Positions 29,551 through 38,873 of a stretch of 44,125 bases of DNA are shown piece by piece (positions within the stretch are counted from its first letter, which is position 1; every line of letters begins with the position of its first letter). Made by a program: the position numbers and the translations under genes. The notes beneath the pieces are model-generated. The model saw nothing but the letters and a program-made list of their open reading frames with translations. It ran no database searches and was not told where the DNA came from. Location: positions 1 through 44,125 of the forward strand of contig JAKBLM010000035.1 of NCBI GenBank assembly GCA_021832085.1, given 5' to 3'. Source of the DNA: Acidobacteriota bacterium (GTDB lineage: Bacteria; Acidobacteriota; Terriglobia; Acidiferrales; UBA7541).

Positions 29551-31572
29551 ATGTCCAGGTACTACCTCACCACCCCGATCTACTACGCCAATTCCAGGCC
29601 TCACGTCGGCTCGGCCTACACGACGATCGCCTGCGACGTGATCGCCCGCTACAAACGGATGTGCGGCGACGAAGTGGCTTACCTCACCGGCACGGACGAG
29701 CACGGCGTGAACATCGAGCGCGCCGCCGAAAAGCTGGGCATCACGCCGGCCGAGCTGGTCGACCGCAACCACAGGATTTTCACCGACCTCTGGAAGCGGC
29801 TCGGCATCGACTACACCCACTTCGTTCGCACCACCTCGCCCGAGCACGCCCGCGCCGTGCAGGCGCTGGTGCGTCGCACGCGGAAACGCTCGTCCGACGC
29901 CATCTACAAGGCCAAATACGAGGGCCGCTACTGTATCCACGACAACCTCTACGTCAGCGATTCGCCCGAACCTGCCGATTGCCCTCTCTGCGGCCGCCCG
30001 GCCGAGCTGATTTCCGAGGAAAATTACTTCTTCCGGCTCTCCGCGTTTCAGGACAAGCTGCTCGCCCTCTATCGCGAGCACCCCGATTTCGTGCAGCCCG
30101 ATTTTCGCTTCAACGAGGTGAAGAGCTTCGTCGAGGCGGGATTGAAAGACGTCTCGATCAGCCGCAAATCGATCACCTGGGGCATTCCCTGGCCCGACGA
30201 TCCCGAGCATGTTTTCTACGTCTGGTACGACGCGCTCACCAGCTACATGAGCGGACTCGGCTACGGGCAGTCCGAAGACGACGAGGCCAGCCCTGAATTC
30301 CGGAAATTCTGGCCCGCCGACGTCCACATGATCGGCAAGGAGATCATCCGCTTCCACGCGGTCTACTGGCCGGCGTTCCTGATGGCCGCCGGGCTCCCGC
30401 TGCCGCGGCAGATCTTTGCGCACGGCTGGCTGCTCTTCGAGCAGCAGAAGATGAGCAAGTCGAAGGGCAACATCGCTTACTGCGAGCCGATTGTGAATGC
30501 ACTTGATGAACTGGCCGGCGCGAAAGTAGGCAACGATGCGCTGCGCTATTACCTGCTCCGCGACGTCGTCTTCGGCCAGGACGGCAATTTCGGTCGCGAT
30601 GCGCTGCTCACCCGTTACAACAGCGACCTCGCTAACGATCTCGGCAACCTGGCGAGCCGCACGATCCACATGATCGGCCGCTATTTCGGCGGCGTGGTGC
30701 CCGAGCCGACGCCTCGGGAGCAACCGGAATCCGATCTCGAGGTTTTCACCGCTGAAGCCGTTCTCAGTTTTCGCCGCGGCTTCGACGAGTTTGCCTTTTC
30801 CCGCGCCATCGAGGCCGGTTGGGGACTGGTCACCCGAGTGAATCAGTATCTGGTGGAGACCGAGCCTTGGGCCATGGCCGAGGACCCCGCGCGCCGCGGC
30901 CGGCTCGGCCCGGTGCTCTATGCGGCGGCGGAAAGCCTGCGCGTGCTGGCCGTGCTCTTCGCGCCGGTCCTGCCTGTCGCGGCTCAAAACATCTGGCGGC
31001 AGCTGGGCCTCGCCAGATCGCCGGAAAGCGAGCGCATCGACCAGCTTACCTGGGGCGGGCTGAAACCGGGAACCCGCGTCTCCAAACCCGAACCAGTTTT
31101 CCCACGACTCGACAAAAAAGAAGCGATCGAAAGGATCGAAGCCATGGAAGAAGAAATTCGCCAGCCCACAACTCCCGCGGCGCCCAAGACCGAATCTGCG
31201 GCCGCCGCTCCTGCTGCCGCTCCTACCGCCGCGCCGGCAGTGCCGGTGCGCATTTCGATAGACGATTTCGCTAAGGTGGAAATGCGCGTCGGCGAGGTGA
31301 AAACGGCCGAGCGCGTCGCCGGCACGGACAAGCTGATGCGGCTCACCGTGGATATCGGCACCGAGGTGCGGCAGGTGGTGGCCGGCATCGCCAAGAGCTA
31401 CGAGCCCGAGCAGGTGGTGGGCCGCAAGGTGGTAATCGTCGCCAATCTCGAGCCGCGCAAGCTGCGCGGCGTCGAATCCAACGGGATGGTCGTCGCCGCC
31501 ACGCGGCCCGACGGCAGCCCGGTGCTCTGCACGTTCGTCGAAGACGTCCCGGTTGGGGCCCGGCTGAAGTAG
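29551..31572 (+). CDS. metG: Methionyl-tRNA synthetase with C-terminal tRNA-binding domain
   Basis: A class I synthetase that charges elongator and initiator tRNA-Met. The HIGH-equivalent is in RPHVGSAYTT and the KMSKS loop in QQKMSKSKGNIAYC. Cysteines in the connective insertion (YCIHDNLYVSD and DCPLCGRPAE) may bind a zinc. After the anticodon domain comes an Ala/Pro-rich linker (about 530-560), then an EMAP/Trbp111-like OB domain (DFAKVEMRVGEVKTAERV to VPVGARLK) that binds tRNA and dimerises the enzyme. ATG 29551 fits the conserved start SRYYLTTPIYYAN. At 673 residues it is a normal two-part MetRS. Confidence 0.97.
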   Translation: MSRYYLTTPIYYANSRPHVGSAYTTIACDVIARYKRMCGDEVAYLTGTDEHGVNIERAAEKLGITPAELVDRNHRIFTDLWKRLGIDYTHFVRTTSPEHARAVQALVRRTRKRSSDAIYKAKYEGRYCIHDNLYVSDSPEPADCPLCGRPAELISEENYFFRLSAFQDKLLALYREHPDFVQPDFRFNEVKSFVEAGLKDVSISRKSITWGIPWPDDPEHVFYVWYDALTSYMSGLGYGQSEDDEASPEFRKFWPADVHMIGKEIIRFHAVYWPAFLMAAGLPLPRQIFAHGWLLFEQQKMSKSKGNIAYCEPIVNALDELAGAKVGNDALRYYLLRDVVFGQDGNFGRDALLTRYNSDLANDLGNLASRTIHMIGRYFGGVVPEPTPREQPESDLEVFTAEAVLSFRRGFDEFAFSRAIEAGWGLVTRVNQYLVETEPWAMAEDPARRGRLGPVLYAAAESLRVLAVLFAPVLPVAAQNIWRQLGLARSPESERIDQLTWGGLKPGTRVSKPEPVFPRLDKKEAIERIEAMEEEIRQPTTPAAPKTESAAAAPAAAPTAAPAVPVRISIDDFAKVEMRVGEVKTAERVAGTDKLMRLTVDIGTEVRQVVAGIAKSYEPEQVVGRKVVIVANLEPRKLRGVESNGMVVAATRPDGSPVLCTFVEDVPVGARLK

Positions 31573-31607
31573 CGAACCGGCAGTCAGCACAGACATCCCA
31601 TTCCTGT

Positions 31608-31650
31608 CATGCTGAACGAAGTGAAGCATCCCGAAGCGCGGAGGACCCGA
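31608..31650 (+). repeat. Dispersed intergenic repeat, copy 2 (partial)
   Basis: TGTCATGCTGAACGAAG followed by TGAAGCATCCCGAAGCG. The first block matches 34136 and the second matches the end of that same copy, so the middle block is absent here. It lies in the 282-base gap between metG and argS, which otherwise holds only the palindrome at 31785. Confidence 0.6.
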
Positions 31651-31784
31651 AAAGCCAAAGGGTTGCAAAGCACGGGTATCCTTCGTTGCACTCAGGACGA
31701 CATTGGGCGGGGATGAGGACGCGCGGATGCTCCACCGAACTCTCAGCCTCCGGAATTCTCCCGGGGCGGCGGGAAGCAACCGGT

Positions 31785-31806
31785 GGCACAGCCTTCAGGC
31801 TGTGCC
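31785..31806. repeat. REP-like palindrome with TTCA loop
   Basis: GGCACAGCC and GGCTGTGCC form a perfect 9-bp stem around TTCA, 49 bases before the argS start. The arms match the hairpin at 14459-14504 and the loop matches the palindromes at 9624, 11739 and 17993. Confidence 0.7.
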
Positions 31807-31854
31807 CGTTCCCGCATGCGGCGCAATCAACCGGCCAGGAATCGAGGACCTATC

Positions 31855-33828
31855 GTGTACCACGTTGTCGAAGAACGTTTCCGTGAAGCGATTCGCCGCT
31901 TTCTGAGCGAGCGCTATCAGCTCGACGTGCCGGTCGCGCTCGAGCGCCCGCCGCGGATCGAGCTGGGCGAACTGGCCACGCCGGTCTGCTTCGAGCTGGC
32001 GCGCCGCCTGCGCCGCGCCCCGCGCCAGATCGCCCAGGAGATCGCCGCCGAAATCGGCCCGATCGAGGCCGTCGCGCGCGTCGAAGTCGCCGGCGGCGGC
32101 TACATGAACGCGTTCCTCGATCGCGGACCGTTCCTCTCGCTGGCGCTCGATCTTTCGCGGCGGCTGGCAGCCGAGCCCCCGGCCGGCGCATCAAAAGTGA
32201 TCGTCGAGCACACCAGCATCAACCCGAACAAGGCCGCGCACATCGGCCATCTGCGCAACGCGGTGCTTGGCGACGCTTTCGTGCGCCTCGAGCACTTCTC
32301 CGGCCGGCGCGTGCAGGTGCAGAACTATATCGACAACACGGGCGTCCAGGTGGCCGATGTGGTTCTCGGCTTCCTGCGGCTCGAAAAAAAATCGGCCGAC
32401 GAAGTTCGCCGGATGGCCGAGGAGCCGCGCTTCGATTATTACTGCTGGGACCTCTACGCCCGCGTCACCCAGTTCCTCGAGGAGGACAAGCAGCGCCTGG
32501 AAATGCGCGCCGCCACGCTCAAGGCAATCGAGGAGGGCCACGGCGCCGAGGCCGAAATGGCCGAAATCATTTCCACGGCGATTCTGCGCTGCCACCTGCG
32601 CACGATGGACCGGCTGGGCATCCGCTACGATCTGCTGGCCCGCGAATCCGACATCCTGCGGTTGAAATTCTGGGAAGCGGCGTTTCGCCTGATGGTCGAT
32701 CGCGGTGTCATCACCCGGGCCGAATCGGGCAAATACGCCGGCTGCTGGATAATGGCGCTGGGCGAAGCTCCGGTCGAGGAGGGTGAGGAAGCCGAAGCCA
32801 AGGTGATCGTGCGGTCCAACGGCACCGTGACCTACGTCGGCAAGGACATCGCCTATCAGATGTGGAAATTCGGCCTGCTCGGCCTCGATTTCCATTACCA
32901 GCCGTTTTTCCGCTATGCCGACGGCCATACCGTCTGGACCACCGCCGCCGAGCGGGGCGAGCCCGATGCGCCGGAATTCGGCCATGCCCGCGAGGTCTAC
33001 AACGTCATCGATTCCCGGCAGGCATATTTGCAAAACGTCGTCGCGGCGGCGCTGCGCGGGCTCGGCTTCGAGGACGCAGCCGCGCATTCGATCCATTTCT
33101 CCTACGAGATGGTCGCGCTCACGCCCCGCTGCGCGGGCGAGCTCGGCTACGAGCTATCGGAGGAAGACGCCAAGCGGCCCTACGTCGAGGTCAGCGGCCG
33201 GCGCGGGTTCGGCGTGAAGGCCGACGATCTGCTCGATAAGCTGGAAGCCGCCGCGCGCGCTGAAGTCGACCAGCGCCATCCGGAAGATCACGAAGTGACC
33301 CGCGCGCAGATTGCCCGCGAGATCGCCATCGGAGCGCTGCGCTATTTTTTGCTGAAATACACGCGCAACACCGTTATCGCTTTTGATTTTCACGACGCGC
33401 TCAGCTTCGAGGGCGAAACCGGCCCCTACGTCCAATACGCTATCGTTCGCGCGCGCAATATCTTCCGCAAACTCGCCGAACAAGACGCCGGCTTCCCGGC
33501 GGGTCGCCTCGATTCGCTGGTTTCGGCCGAGGCGCGCGCCAATTTGCTCTCTGGCGCCGATGGCGACGAATACTGGCAGTTGCTGCTGCTCGCCGCATCG
33601 CTCGGCAGCCAGGTCGGCGCGGCCGCTGCTTCGCAGGAGCCGGCCTTCGTCGCGAAGTTCGCCTTCCAGCTCGCCCAGTCCTTCAACAACTTCTACCATC
33701 GCCACCATATCCTCTCCGAAGCCGATCTGGTGAAAAAGGCCTTCCTGCTCCAGCTCACCGCCTTGGTCGAGCGCCAGCTCGTCGCAGCGCTCGCCCTGCT
33801 CGGCATCGACTCCCCCGACAAGATGTGA
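31855..33828 (+). CDS. argS: Arginyl-tRNA synthetase
   Basis: A class I synthetase that charges tRNA-Arg. It has the N-terminal Add1 domain (about 1-100), the HIGH motif in NPNKAAHIGHLRNAV, the catalytic core, a degenerate KMSK region (SGRRGFGVKADDLLDK) as is usual in ArgRS, and a DALR anticodon-binding C-terminus ending LLGIDSPDKM. I start at GTG 31855 because GAGGA lies seven bases before it. An upstream frame extends through the REP palindrome and is unlikely to be translated. At 657 residues it is longer than E. coli ArgRS (577), within the range for this group. Confidence 0.95.
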   Translation: MYHVVEERFREAIRRFLSERYQLDVPVALERPPRIELGELATPVCFELARRLRRAPRQIAQEIAAEIGPIEAVARVEVAGGGYMNAFLDRGPFLSLALDLSRRLAAEPPAGASKVIVEHTSINPNKAAHIGHLRNAVLGDAFVRLEHFSGRRVQVQNYIDNTGVQVADVVLGFLRLEKKSADEVRRMAEEPRFDYYCWDLYARVTQFLEEDKQRLEMRAATLKAIEEGHGAEAEMAEIISTAILRCHLRTMDRLGIRYDLLARESDILRLKFWEAAFRLMVDRGVITRAESGKYAGCWIMALGEAPVEEGEEAEAKVIVRSNGTVTYVGKDIAYQMWKFGLLGLDFHYQPFFRYADGHTVWTTAAERGEPDAPEFGHAREVYNVIDSRQAYLQNVVAAALRGLGFEDAAAHSIHFSYEMVALTPRCAGELGYELSEEDAKRPYVEVSGRRGFGVKADDLLDKLEAAARAEVDQRHPEDHEVTRAQIAREIAIGALRYFLLKYTRNTVIAFDFHDALSFEGETGPYVQYAIVRARNIFRKLAEQDAGFPAGRLDSLVSAEARANLLSGADGDEYWQLLLLAASLGSQVGAAAASQEPAFVAKFAFQLAQSFNNFYHRHHILSEADLVKKAFLLQLTALVERQLVAALALLGIDSPDKM

Positions 33829-34135
33829 CCGGTAACTTGCCCCTGCCCGTCACCACGTAGGACAAGCCGTTGCGGTCGGCCACCCGCTCCAGTTATCCTG
33901 GCCCCAGAGGGTCCGTTTCTCTCGCGCGCCAATCTGGCTCCGCGCCCCACAACAACCCCTTCGCAAAGTGCCGAATTTTTGACACCCTGGAAAATTTATC
34001 TTGTAGAACATACAGCACTTACAGCCGCACATGCTTGTTCGCCATTGACACCCTCCCGCACCTCCTCCTGCCCTCCTTCCCGCGCCGGTTTTGCAGCAGA
34101 GGAACCAGACCGCCTTTTCCGCCGCTTCAAACCTG

Positions 34136-34210
34136 TCATGTTGAACGAAGCTCTTGGCGACGAGCGCAGCGAGCCCCGAAGCACTATGTCTGGAAGCATC
34201 CCGAAGCGGC
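34136..34210 (+). repeat. Dispersed intergenic repeat, copy 3
   Basis: TGTCATGTTGAACGAAG, then GCGACGAGCGCAGCGAGCCC, then TATGTCTGGAAGCATCCCG. The three blocks are in the same order as at 14583-14655. Confidence 0.65.
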
Positions 34211-34220
34211 CAGGAGGGCC

Positions 34221-34238
34221 AGGTTTCAAACCTGCCCC
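34221..34238 (-). repeat. Palindromic repeat, inverted copy of 42886-42902
   Basis: AGGTTTCAAACCTGCCCC; its reverse complement shares 17 bases with GGGGCAGGTTTGAAACC at 42886. The AGGTTT/AAACCT arms are self-complementary. Confidence 0.6.
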
Positions 34239-34286
34239 CACTTGAACTGGAGGCGAATCGGCCGGCGCCGAAAAGCCGACCGCCGG

Positions 34287-35765
34287 CTACAGCTTCTCGG
34301 TGAAATCGACCAGGGTGCGAATGGCCACGCCCGTGGCGCCCTTTGCCATCCAGGGCTTGGCGTCATCGAGCCAGGCCGTGCCGGCGATATCCAGGTGGAT
34401 CCAGGGCACGTCTCCCGTGAATTCACGGAGAAACGCGGCCGCCGTGCAAGCGCCGCCGCCATCGCCCGAGGAGATGTTCTGCACGTCGGCAATCTGGCTC
34501 TTCATCATATCGGCGTAGTCGTCGTCGACCGGCATCTGCCACATCCGTTCACCGGCGGTGCGCGCGGTGTCGAGGAAAAGCCGGGTGTAATCGTCGGGCC
34601 GGCCGAAGACGCCGACGTTGAGCGTGGAGAGCGCGACGACGATGGCCCCGGTGAGCGTGGCGGCATCGACCAGGTGCGTGGCGCCGAGCTGGCGGGCATA
34701 GAAGAGGCCATCGGCCAGGATCAGCCGGCCCTCCGCGTCGGTATTGAGCACCTCGATCGTCTTGCCGGACATCGAGAAGAGGATGTCGCCGGGTTTGGTG
34801 GCGCGGCCACCGGGCATATTTTCGGTAGCGGGCACCACGGCGATCACCTTTATCGCGGGCTTGGTCCTGGCAATGGCGCGCATGGTGGCGAGCATGGTGA
34901 TGCCCCCGCACATGTCGTACTTCATGGCATCCATGTGCTTGCTGGGCTTGATGGAGATGCCGCCGGTATCGAAGGTGACCGCCTTGCCCACCAAGCCGAG
35001 CACGGGCGCGCCCGGGTTGGCCTGGGGCGGATTGTAGGTAAGGACAATCATGCGTGGCGGCTCGGCGCTGCCGCGCGCCACGCCGAGCAGGCCGCCCATC
35101 TTCATCTCCTCGATCCGCTCCTCGTTGAGAATGTCGACCTGCAAGCCGGATTCGCGAGCCATCTTTTCCGCGTGCCCGGCGAGGATTGTTGGCGTGAGGC
35201 GGTTGGAGGGCTCGTTGGCAATGTCGCGGGCCCAGTTCTGGCTTTCGGCAATGATGCGCGCTCGTTCAAGCGCCTCGGCCGCACCTGGATCTGCGCCGAG
35301 GATCGACGCCTGCTCGATTGCCTTCTGGTTCTTTTTTTCGCTCTTGTATTTGTCGAGTTCGAGTTCGGCCAGCAGCAGGCCCTCGGCAACCAATTGCGCG
35401 GCGCCAGCGTCCTTGCGGGGCTCGCGCAGCAGGAAAGCGATGCGCTTCGCCCCGCGGCTTTTCAGGTGGCGCGCGGCGGCACTGGCCAGGCGGCGTAGCA
35501 TCGTGTTGTCGAATTTCTCGGGCTTGCCCGCGCCAACGATAAGCAGGCGCGCGGCCTTCAGTCCTGCCGGATAGTGCAATAACACCATTTCCAGCGATTT
35601 GCCGGTGAGTTCGTGGCTGGTCGCCAACTCTTTCAGCCGTCCGCCGGCTGCTCGATCGAGTTCGGCGAGCGGACCATCGATCAGCTCGTCCTTTTCGAAC
35701 GCAAACGTGACCAGTGCATCGGCTTCCACAGTGAGCGGTGAGGTGGTTTCCAGCTGAATTTGCAT
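34287..35765 (-). CDS. pepA: Leucyl aminopeptidase (M17 family)
   Basis: A cytosolic di-metal aminopeptidase that removes N-terminal residues and recycles peptides. The C-terminal catalytic domain has the metal and active-site motifs GKAVTFDTGGISIKPSKHMD, MKYDMCGG and the M17 signature NTDAEGRLILADGL. The N-terminal macro-like domain covers about 1-170. I start at ATG 35765 (492 residues), where similarity to the family begins (MQIQLETTSPL); the open frame upstream overlaps smpB. It lies 16 bases after smpB on the same strand and is probably co-transcribed with it. Confidence 0.95.
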   Translation of the reverse strand: MQIQLETTSPLTVEADALVTFAFEKDELIDGPLAELDRAAGGRLKELATSHELTGKSLEMVLLHYPAGLKAARLLIVGAGKPEKFDNTMLRRLASAAARHLKSRGAKRIAFLLREPRKDAGAAQLVAEGLLLAELELDKYKSEKKNQKAIEQASILGADPGAAEALERARIIAESQNWARDIANEPSNRLTPTILAGHAEKMARESGLQVDILNEERIEEMKMGGLLGVARGSAEPPRMIVLTYNPPQANPGAPVLGLVGKAVTFDTGGISIKPSKHMDAMKYDMCGGITMLATMRAIARTKPAIKVIAVVPATENMPGGRATKPGDILFSMSGKTIEVLNTDAEGRLILADGLFYARQLGATHLVDAATLTGAIVVALSTLNVGVFGRPDDYTRLFLDTARTAGERMWQMPVDDDYADMMKSQIADVQNISSGDGGGACTAAAFLREFTGDVPWIHLDIAGTAWLDDAKPWMAKGATGVAIRTLVDFTEKL

Positions 35766-35781
35766 CAGGCTCGGCTCCTTA

Positions 35782-36276
35782 TCAACGTCGGCGGTAGTTA
35801 TAGAGGGCTTCGGAGGCTTCGCGCTTGGCTTCGCGCTCGCGCTCGGCTTCCCGGCGATCGAATTCCCTGCGCCCCTTGGCCAGCGCAATCTCGCATTTGG
35901 CACGCCCATTGCGGAAATAGATTCGCAGCGGAATGATCGTCAGACCCTTCTGCTGCGTCTTGGCGGCGAGGTGGTCGATTTCCTTGCGGTGCAGCAGGAG
36001 CTTCTTCGGCCGCAGCGGATCGTGATTGAAGAAGCCTGCGGCGGTGTAGGAAGGGATATGGCAGCTCTCCAGCCACAGCTCGCCCTTGCGTATTTCACCG
36101 TAGGCCTCACGCAGGCTGGCCTTGCCGTCCCGAAGCGACTTTACCTCGCTCCCGAACAGCTCCATGCCGGCTTCGTATTTCTCGAGGAAGATATAGGCGT
36201 GGGAAGCGGCGCGATTTTGCGCCACGATCCGCTCGCCCTCCCGTGCCGCCTTCTGTTTCTTCTTTTGGCTTGCCAT
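35782..36276 (-). CDS. smpB: SsrA-binding protein SmpB
   Basis: SmpB delivers tmRNA to stalled ribosomes for trans-translation. The OB-like core shows the family signatures IVAQNRAASHAYIF, GMELFGSEVKSLRDGKASL, EAYGEIRKGELWL, HDPLRPKKLLLHRKEID and GLTIIPLRIYF. The C-terminal tail is rich in Arg, Lys and Glu (DRREAEREREAKREA), as expected for the helix that occupies the mRNA channel. The 164 residues are normal length. The N-terminus is Lys-rich. No tmRNA gene is seen nearby. Targets of tmRNA tagging go to ClpXP, encoded at the start of the window. Confidence 0.97.
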   Translation of the reverse strand: MASQKKKQKAAREGERIVAQNRAASHAYIFLEKYEAGMELFGSEVKSLRDGKASLREAYGEIRKGELWLESCHIPSYTAAGFFNHDPLRPKKLLLHRKEIDHLAAKTQQKGLTIIPLRIYFRNGRAKCEIALAKGRREFDRREAEREREAKREASEALYNYRRR

Positions 36277-36563
36277 GAATCGACTATCTTAGCTGGAGAA
36301 GCGTCCCATTGTGGAGCGGCTGGGGCTGAAAGCCTCCAGGGGTGGTCACCCGTCCAGGCACCCACCAAGGCTGCTCCGATGGCATGGCAACAGCCGTCGG
36401 GACGGGCGTACAGGCTCTGCCCGCAGGTACCCGGCCGGAGGACGAGCTGATCCGAAATGGCTAGAGCGAACAGGGTTTATTGTTGTAACCCGTGAAGCAA
36501 CTGCCCGCTGCGTCGGCTTGCCCGGGGTGCTACCCTTTGCTACTCTGGAGCGGCGAGGACGGA
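36277..36563. other. Intergenic region between divergent smpB and secretin genes
   Basis: These 287 bases should carry promoters in both directions. I see a TAAGAT-like box just ahead of smpB on the minus strand and an AT-richer patch (TTTATTGTTGTAACC near 36477) on the plus side, but no complete promoter. No gene is supported. Confidence 0.4.
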
Positions 36564-38873
36564 ATGCGACCTGCATCATTGGCCGCAATAATATTGCTGG
36601 CTGGTGCGTTGTTTTTCACTGCCGCCTGCGCAAAAACAGGCCGGTACTATAAGCTTGGGCAGAAGGCGCAAGAGCTGCAGGACTACGATTCGGCCCTGGT
36701 TTACTACAAAAAAGCCCTCCAGGAAGACCCCACCAACGCACTTTATCGCATCAAGGTCGACCAGATGCGCTTCCAGGCAGCGCAGGCCAATGTTGAAAAG
36801 GGCGAGGGGCTGATGGCCAGGGGCGATCTCCTCGATGTCGAAAAAGCTCTCGGTTTCTTCCAACGGGCGCTCGACATCAATCCGGCAAGCGCCATAGCGG
36901 ACCAGATGCGGCGCAAGGCGATTGAGCGGATCGCCGAGCTGAAGAAGGCCGCTCGGCCGCCGCAGCGTCACCCGACCGAAAGCTACCTCGAGAGCTTGCG
37001 CTCGATGCCCCCCGTGCTGAAACCGCTCTCCACGCAGCCGATCAACCTGAAGATGACCAACGACGCCCGGATCGTCTACGAAACGATCGCGAAGCTGGCC
37101 GGCCTGACGGTGCTGTTCGATCCGCAGTTCAGCTCGCGGCGAATCTCGATCGAGCTGCCGAACGTGACTCTGGAGCAGGCGCTCAACGCGGTGGCGCTCG
37201 AGAGCAATTCGTTCTGGCAGCCGATGACCTCGAACATCATCTTCGTGGCGCCCAATAATCCGCAGTCGCGGCGCGAGTTCCAAAGCCAGATCATCAAGAC
37301 GTTTTACCTGAAGAACACGCTGACGCCGCAAAACCTGACGGAGATCGTCGGCGGGCTGCGGCAGTTGCTGCAATTGCAGCACGTGCAGCAGATCAACACG
37401 CTGAACGCGATCGTGATCCGCTCGACGCCAGACAAGGTTGCCGCGGCGGAAAAAATTATCAACGATATCGACAAACAGCGGGCCGAGGTGATGCTGCAGG
37501 TTTCGGTGCTGGAAGTGAACACGAACTGGGAGCGCAATCTGGGCATCCAGCCGGGCAGCACGGCTGTGGTGACTTTCACGCCGCGAACCGAACTTCAGCC
37601 GAACCAGGGTTCCTCGTCCTCCAGCACGTCGAGCACAACGGGAACGTCGTCGACGGTGCCGCAGATCACGTTGAACAACCTGCAACATTTGTCGACGGCC
37701 GATTACAGTATTACGCTGCCGGGTGCCACGGTGCAGGCGCTGCTCACCGACAGCACGACCAAGATCATTCAAAACCCCGAGATCCTGATCACCGACGGTG
37801 ACGAAGCGCACCTGCGGATCGGCGACCGGGTGCCGATCGCCACTGGGTCATTCCAGGCCGGCGTCGGCGTGGGCGTCGGCACGGCTGGCACGAGCCTGGT
37901 GAACCCTCTGGTCAACACCCAATTCCAGTATCAAGACGTCGGCGTGAACATCGACGTGACCCCGCGCGTTCATCCGGACTTGGATGTGAGCATGAAACTG
38001 AACATCGAAGTGAGCTCGGTGACCGGCCAACAGAATATCGGCGGGATCGAGGAGCCGGTTATCAGCCAGCGGAAAATCGAGAACGAGATCCGGCTCCGGA
38101 ACGGCCAGGTGAGTGTGCTCGGCGGCTTGATGCAGCACACGACGACCAAATCGGTGAACGGCTGGCCGGGCTTCGACAAGATTCCCTTCCTGAAGTATTT
38201 CTTCACCAACCAGAGCGTGCAGAAACTGAACGACGAAGTCCTGATCGTGCTGACCCCTCACGTGGTGCGGGTGCCGGAGGTCACCGCCGAAAACCTCCGC
38301 TCGCTCTTCACCGGCACGCAACAAAACGTCGAAGTGCTGCCGCGGACGGCCCCGGCCGACGCCACCGGCATAGGCGCAGCGCCGATCTTCCCGCCGGAGG
38401 GCAAGCAAAGCCCGGCGGCCTCGGTACCGGCAGCGACCCCGCCGGGAAATCACGGCGGCCTGCTGGCCTTCCAGCCCGCCACGGAAGCCCTCCAGCCGGG
38501 CCAGACGGCCACCATTGCGCTGGTGGTGCGCAACGCCACCGATCTCTATTCGATTCCGTTGATCCTGCATTACAACCCGAAAGTGATCGCCATCGAGAGC
38601 GTCCGCGACGGCGGTTTCCTCTCCGGTGGAACGCAGGTAATCTCCATCTTCCACCATGAAGACCCCAAGCGGGGCGAATCGATCATCAGCGCGATGCGGC
38701 AGCCGAACAGCACGGGCGTCAGCGGCAGCGGCACGCTGCTCGGGATCGTGGTGAAGGCGCTGGCCCCGGGCACCTCGCCCATCGAAATCCAGGAAGTGAG
38801 CGCCAGGAACCCGCAGCAGAAACCGTTGTCTTTTGCCACGCAGGCCGCGACAATTCACGTAGGAACTCCCTAA
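36564..38873 (+). CDS. Secretin (GspD/PilQ-like) with N-terminal TPR and C-terminal cohesin-like domain
   Basis: An outer-membrane channel subunit of a type II secretion or type IV pilus-like system. A lipoprotein-like signal ends FFTAAC (Cys22). TPR-like helices follow (about 27-130, ALVYYKKALQEDPTNALY), then an STN/N0-type domain (163-235), an N1-type domain (IIKTFYLKNTLTPQNLTEIV) and the secretin barrel with RIGDRVPIATGS, VSVLGGLMQ and DEVLIVLTPHVVRVP. After a Pro-rich linker, residues 640-769 form a cohesin-like beta-sandwich (LQPGQTATIALVVRNATDLY, LHYNPKVIAIESV). ATG 36564 follows a GAGGA site. The stop overlaps the next start as TAATG. Pore partners are not in the window. Confidence 0.9.
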   Translation: MRPASLAAIILLAGALFFTAACAKTGRYYKLGQKAQELQDYDSALVYYKKALQEDPTNALYRIKVDQMRFQAAQANVEKGEGLMARGDLLDVEKALGFFQRALDINPASAIADQMRRKAIERIAELKKAARPPQRHPTESYLESLRSMPPVLKPLSTQPINLKMTNDARIVYETIAKLAGLTVLFDPQFSSRRISIELPNVTLEQALNAVALESNSFWQPMTSNIIFVAPNNPQSRREFQSQIIKTFYLKNTLTPQNLTEIVGGLRQLLQLQHVQQINTLNAIVIRSTPDKVAAAEKIINDIDKQRAEVMLQVSVLEVNTNWERNLGIQPGSTAVVTFTPRTELQPNQGSSSSSTSSTTGTSSTVPQITLNNLQHLSTADYSITLPGATVQALLTDSTTKIIQNPEILITDGDEAHLRIGDRVPIATGSFQAGVGVGVGTAGTSLVNPLVNTQFQYQDVGVNIDVTPRVHPDLDVSMKLNIEVSSVTGQQNIGGIEEPVISQRKIENEIRLRNGQVSVLGGLMQHTTTKSVNGWPGFDKIPFLKYFFTNQSVQKLNDEVLIVLTPHVVRVPEVTAENLRSLFTGTQQNVEVLPRTAPADATGIGAAPIFPPEGKQSPAASVPAATPPGNHGGLLAFQPATEALQPGQTATIALVVRNATDLYSIPLILHYNPKVIAIESVRDGGFLSGGTQVISIFHHEDPKRGESIISAMRQPNSTGVSGSGTLLGIVVKALAPGTSPIEIQEVSARNPQQKPLSFATQAATIHVGTP

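Larger units (their letters stand above)
33829..34286. other. Intergenic region between convergent argS and pepA
   Basis: No gene is supported in these 458 bases. An AT-rich patch with an exact TTGACA at 33979-33984 stands out, but the -10 position 17 bases later reads TGTAGA, a poor match. The right part holds dispersed repeat copy 3 (34136-34210) and a palindrome repeat (34221-34238). As both neighbours end here, any promoter would drive only a short transcript. Confidence 0.5.

Noticed and set aside
33870..35498. Long plus-strand frame across the argS-pepA gap and pepA
   Set aside because: It runs through dispersed repeats and then antisense to pepA, with no motifs or start site.
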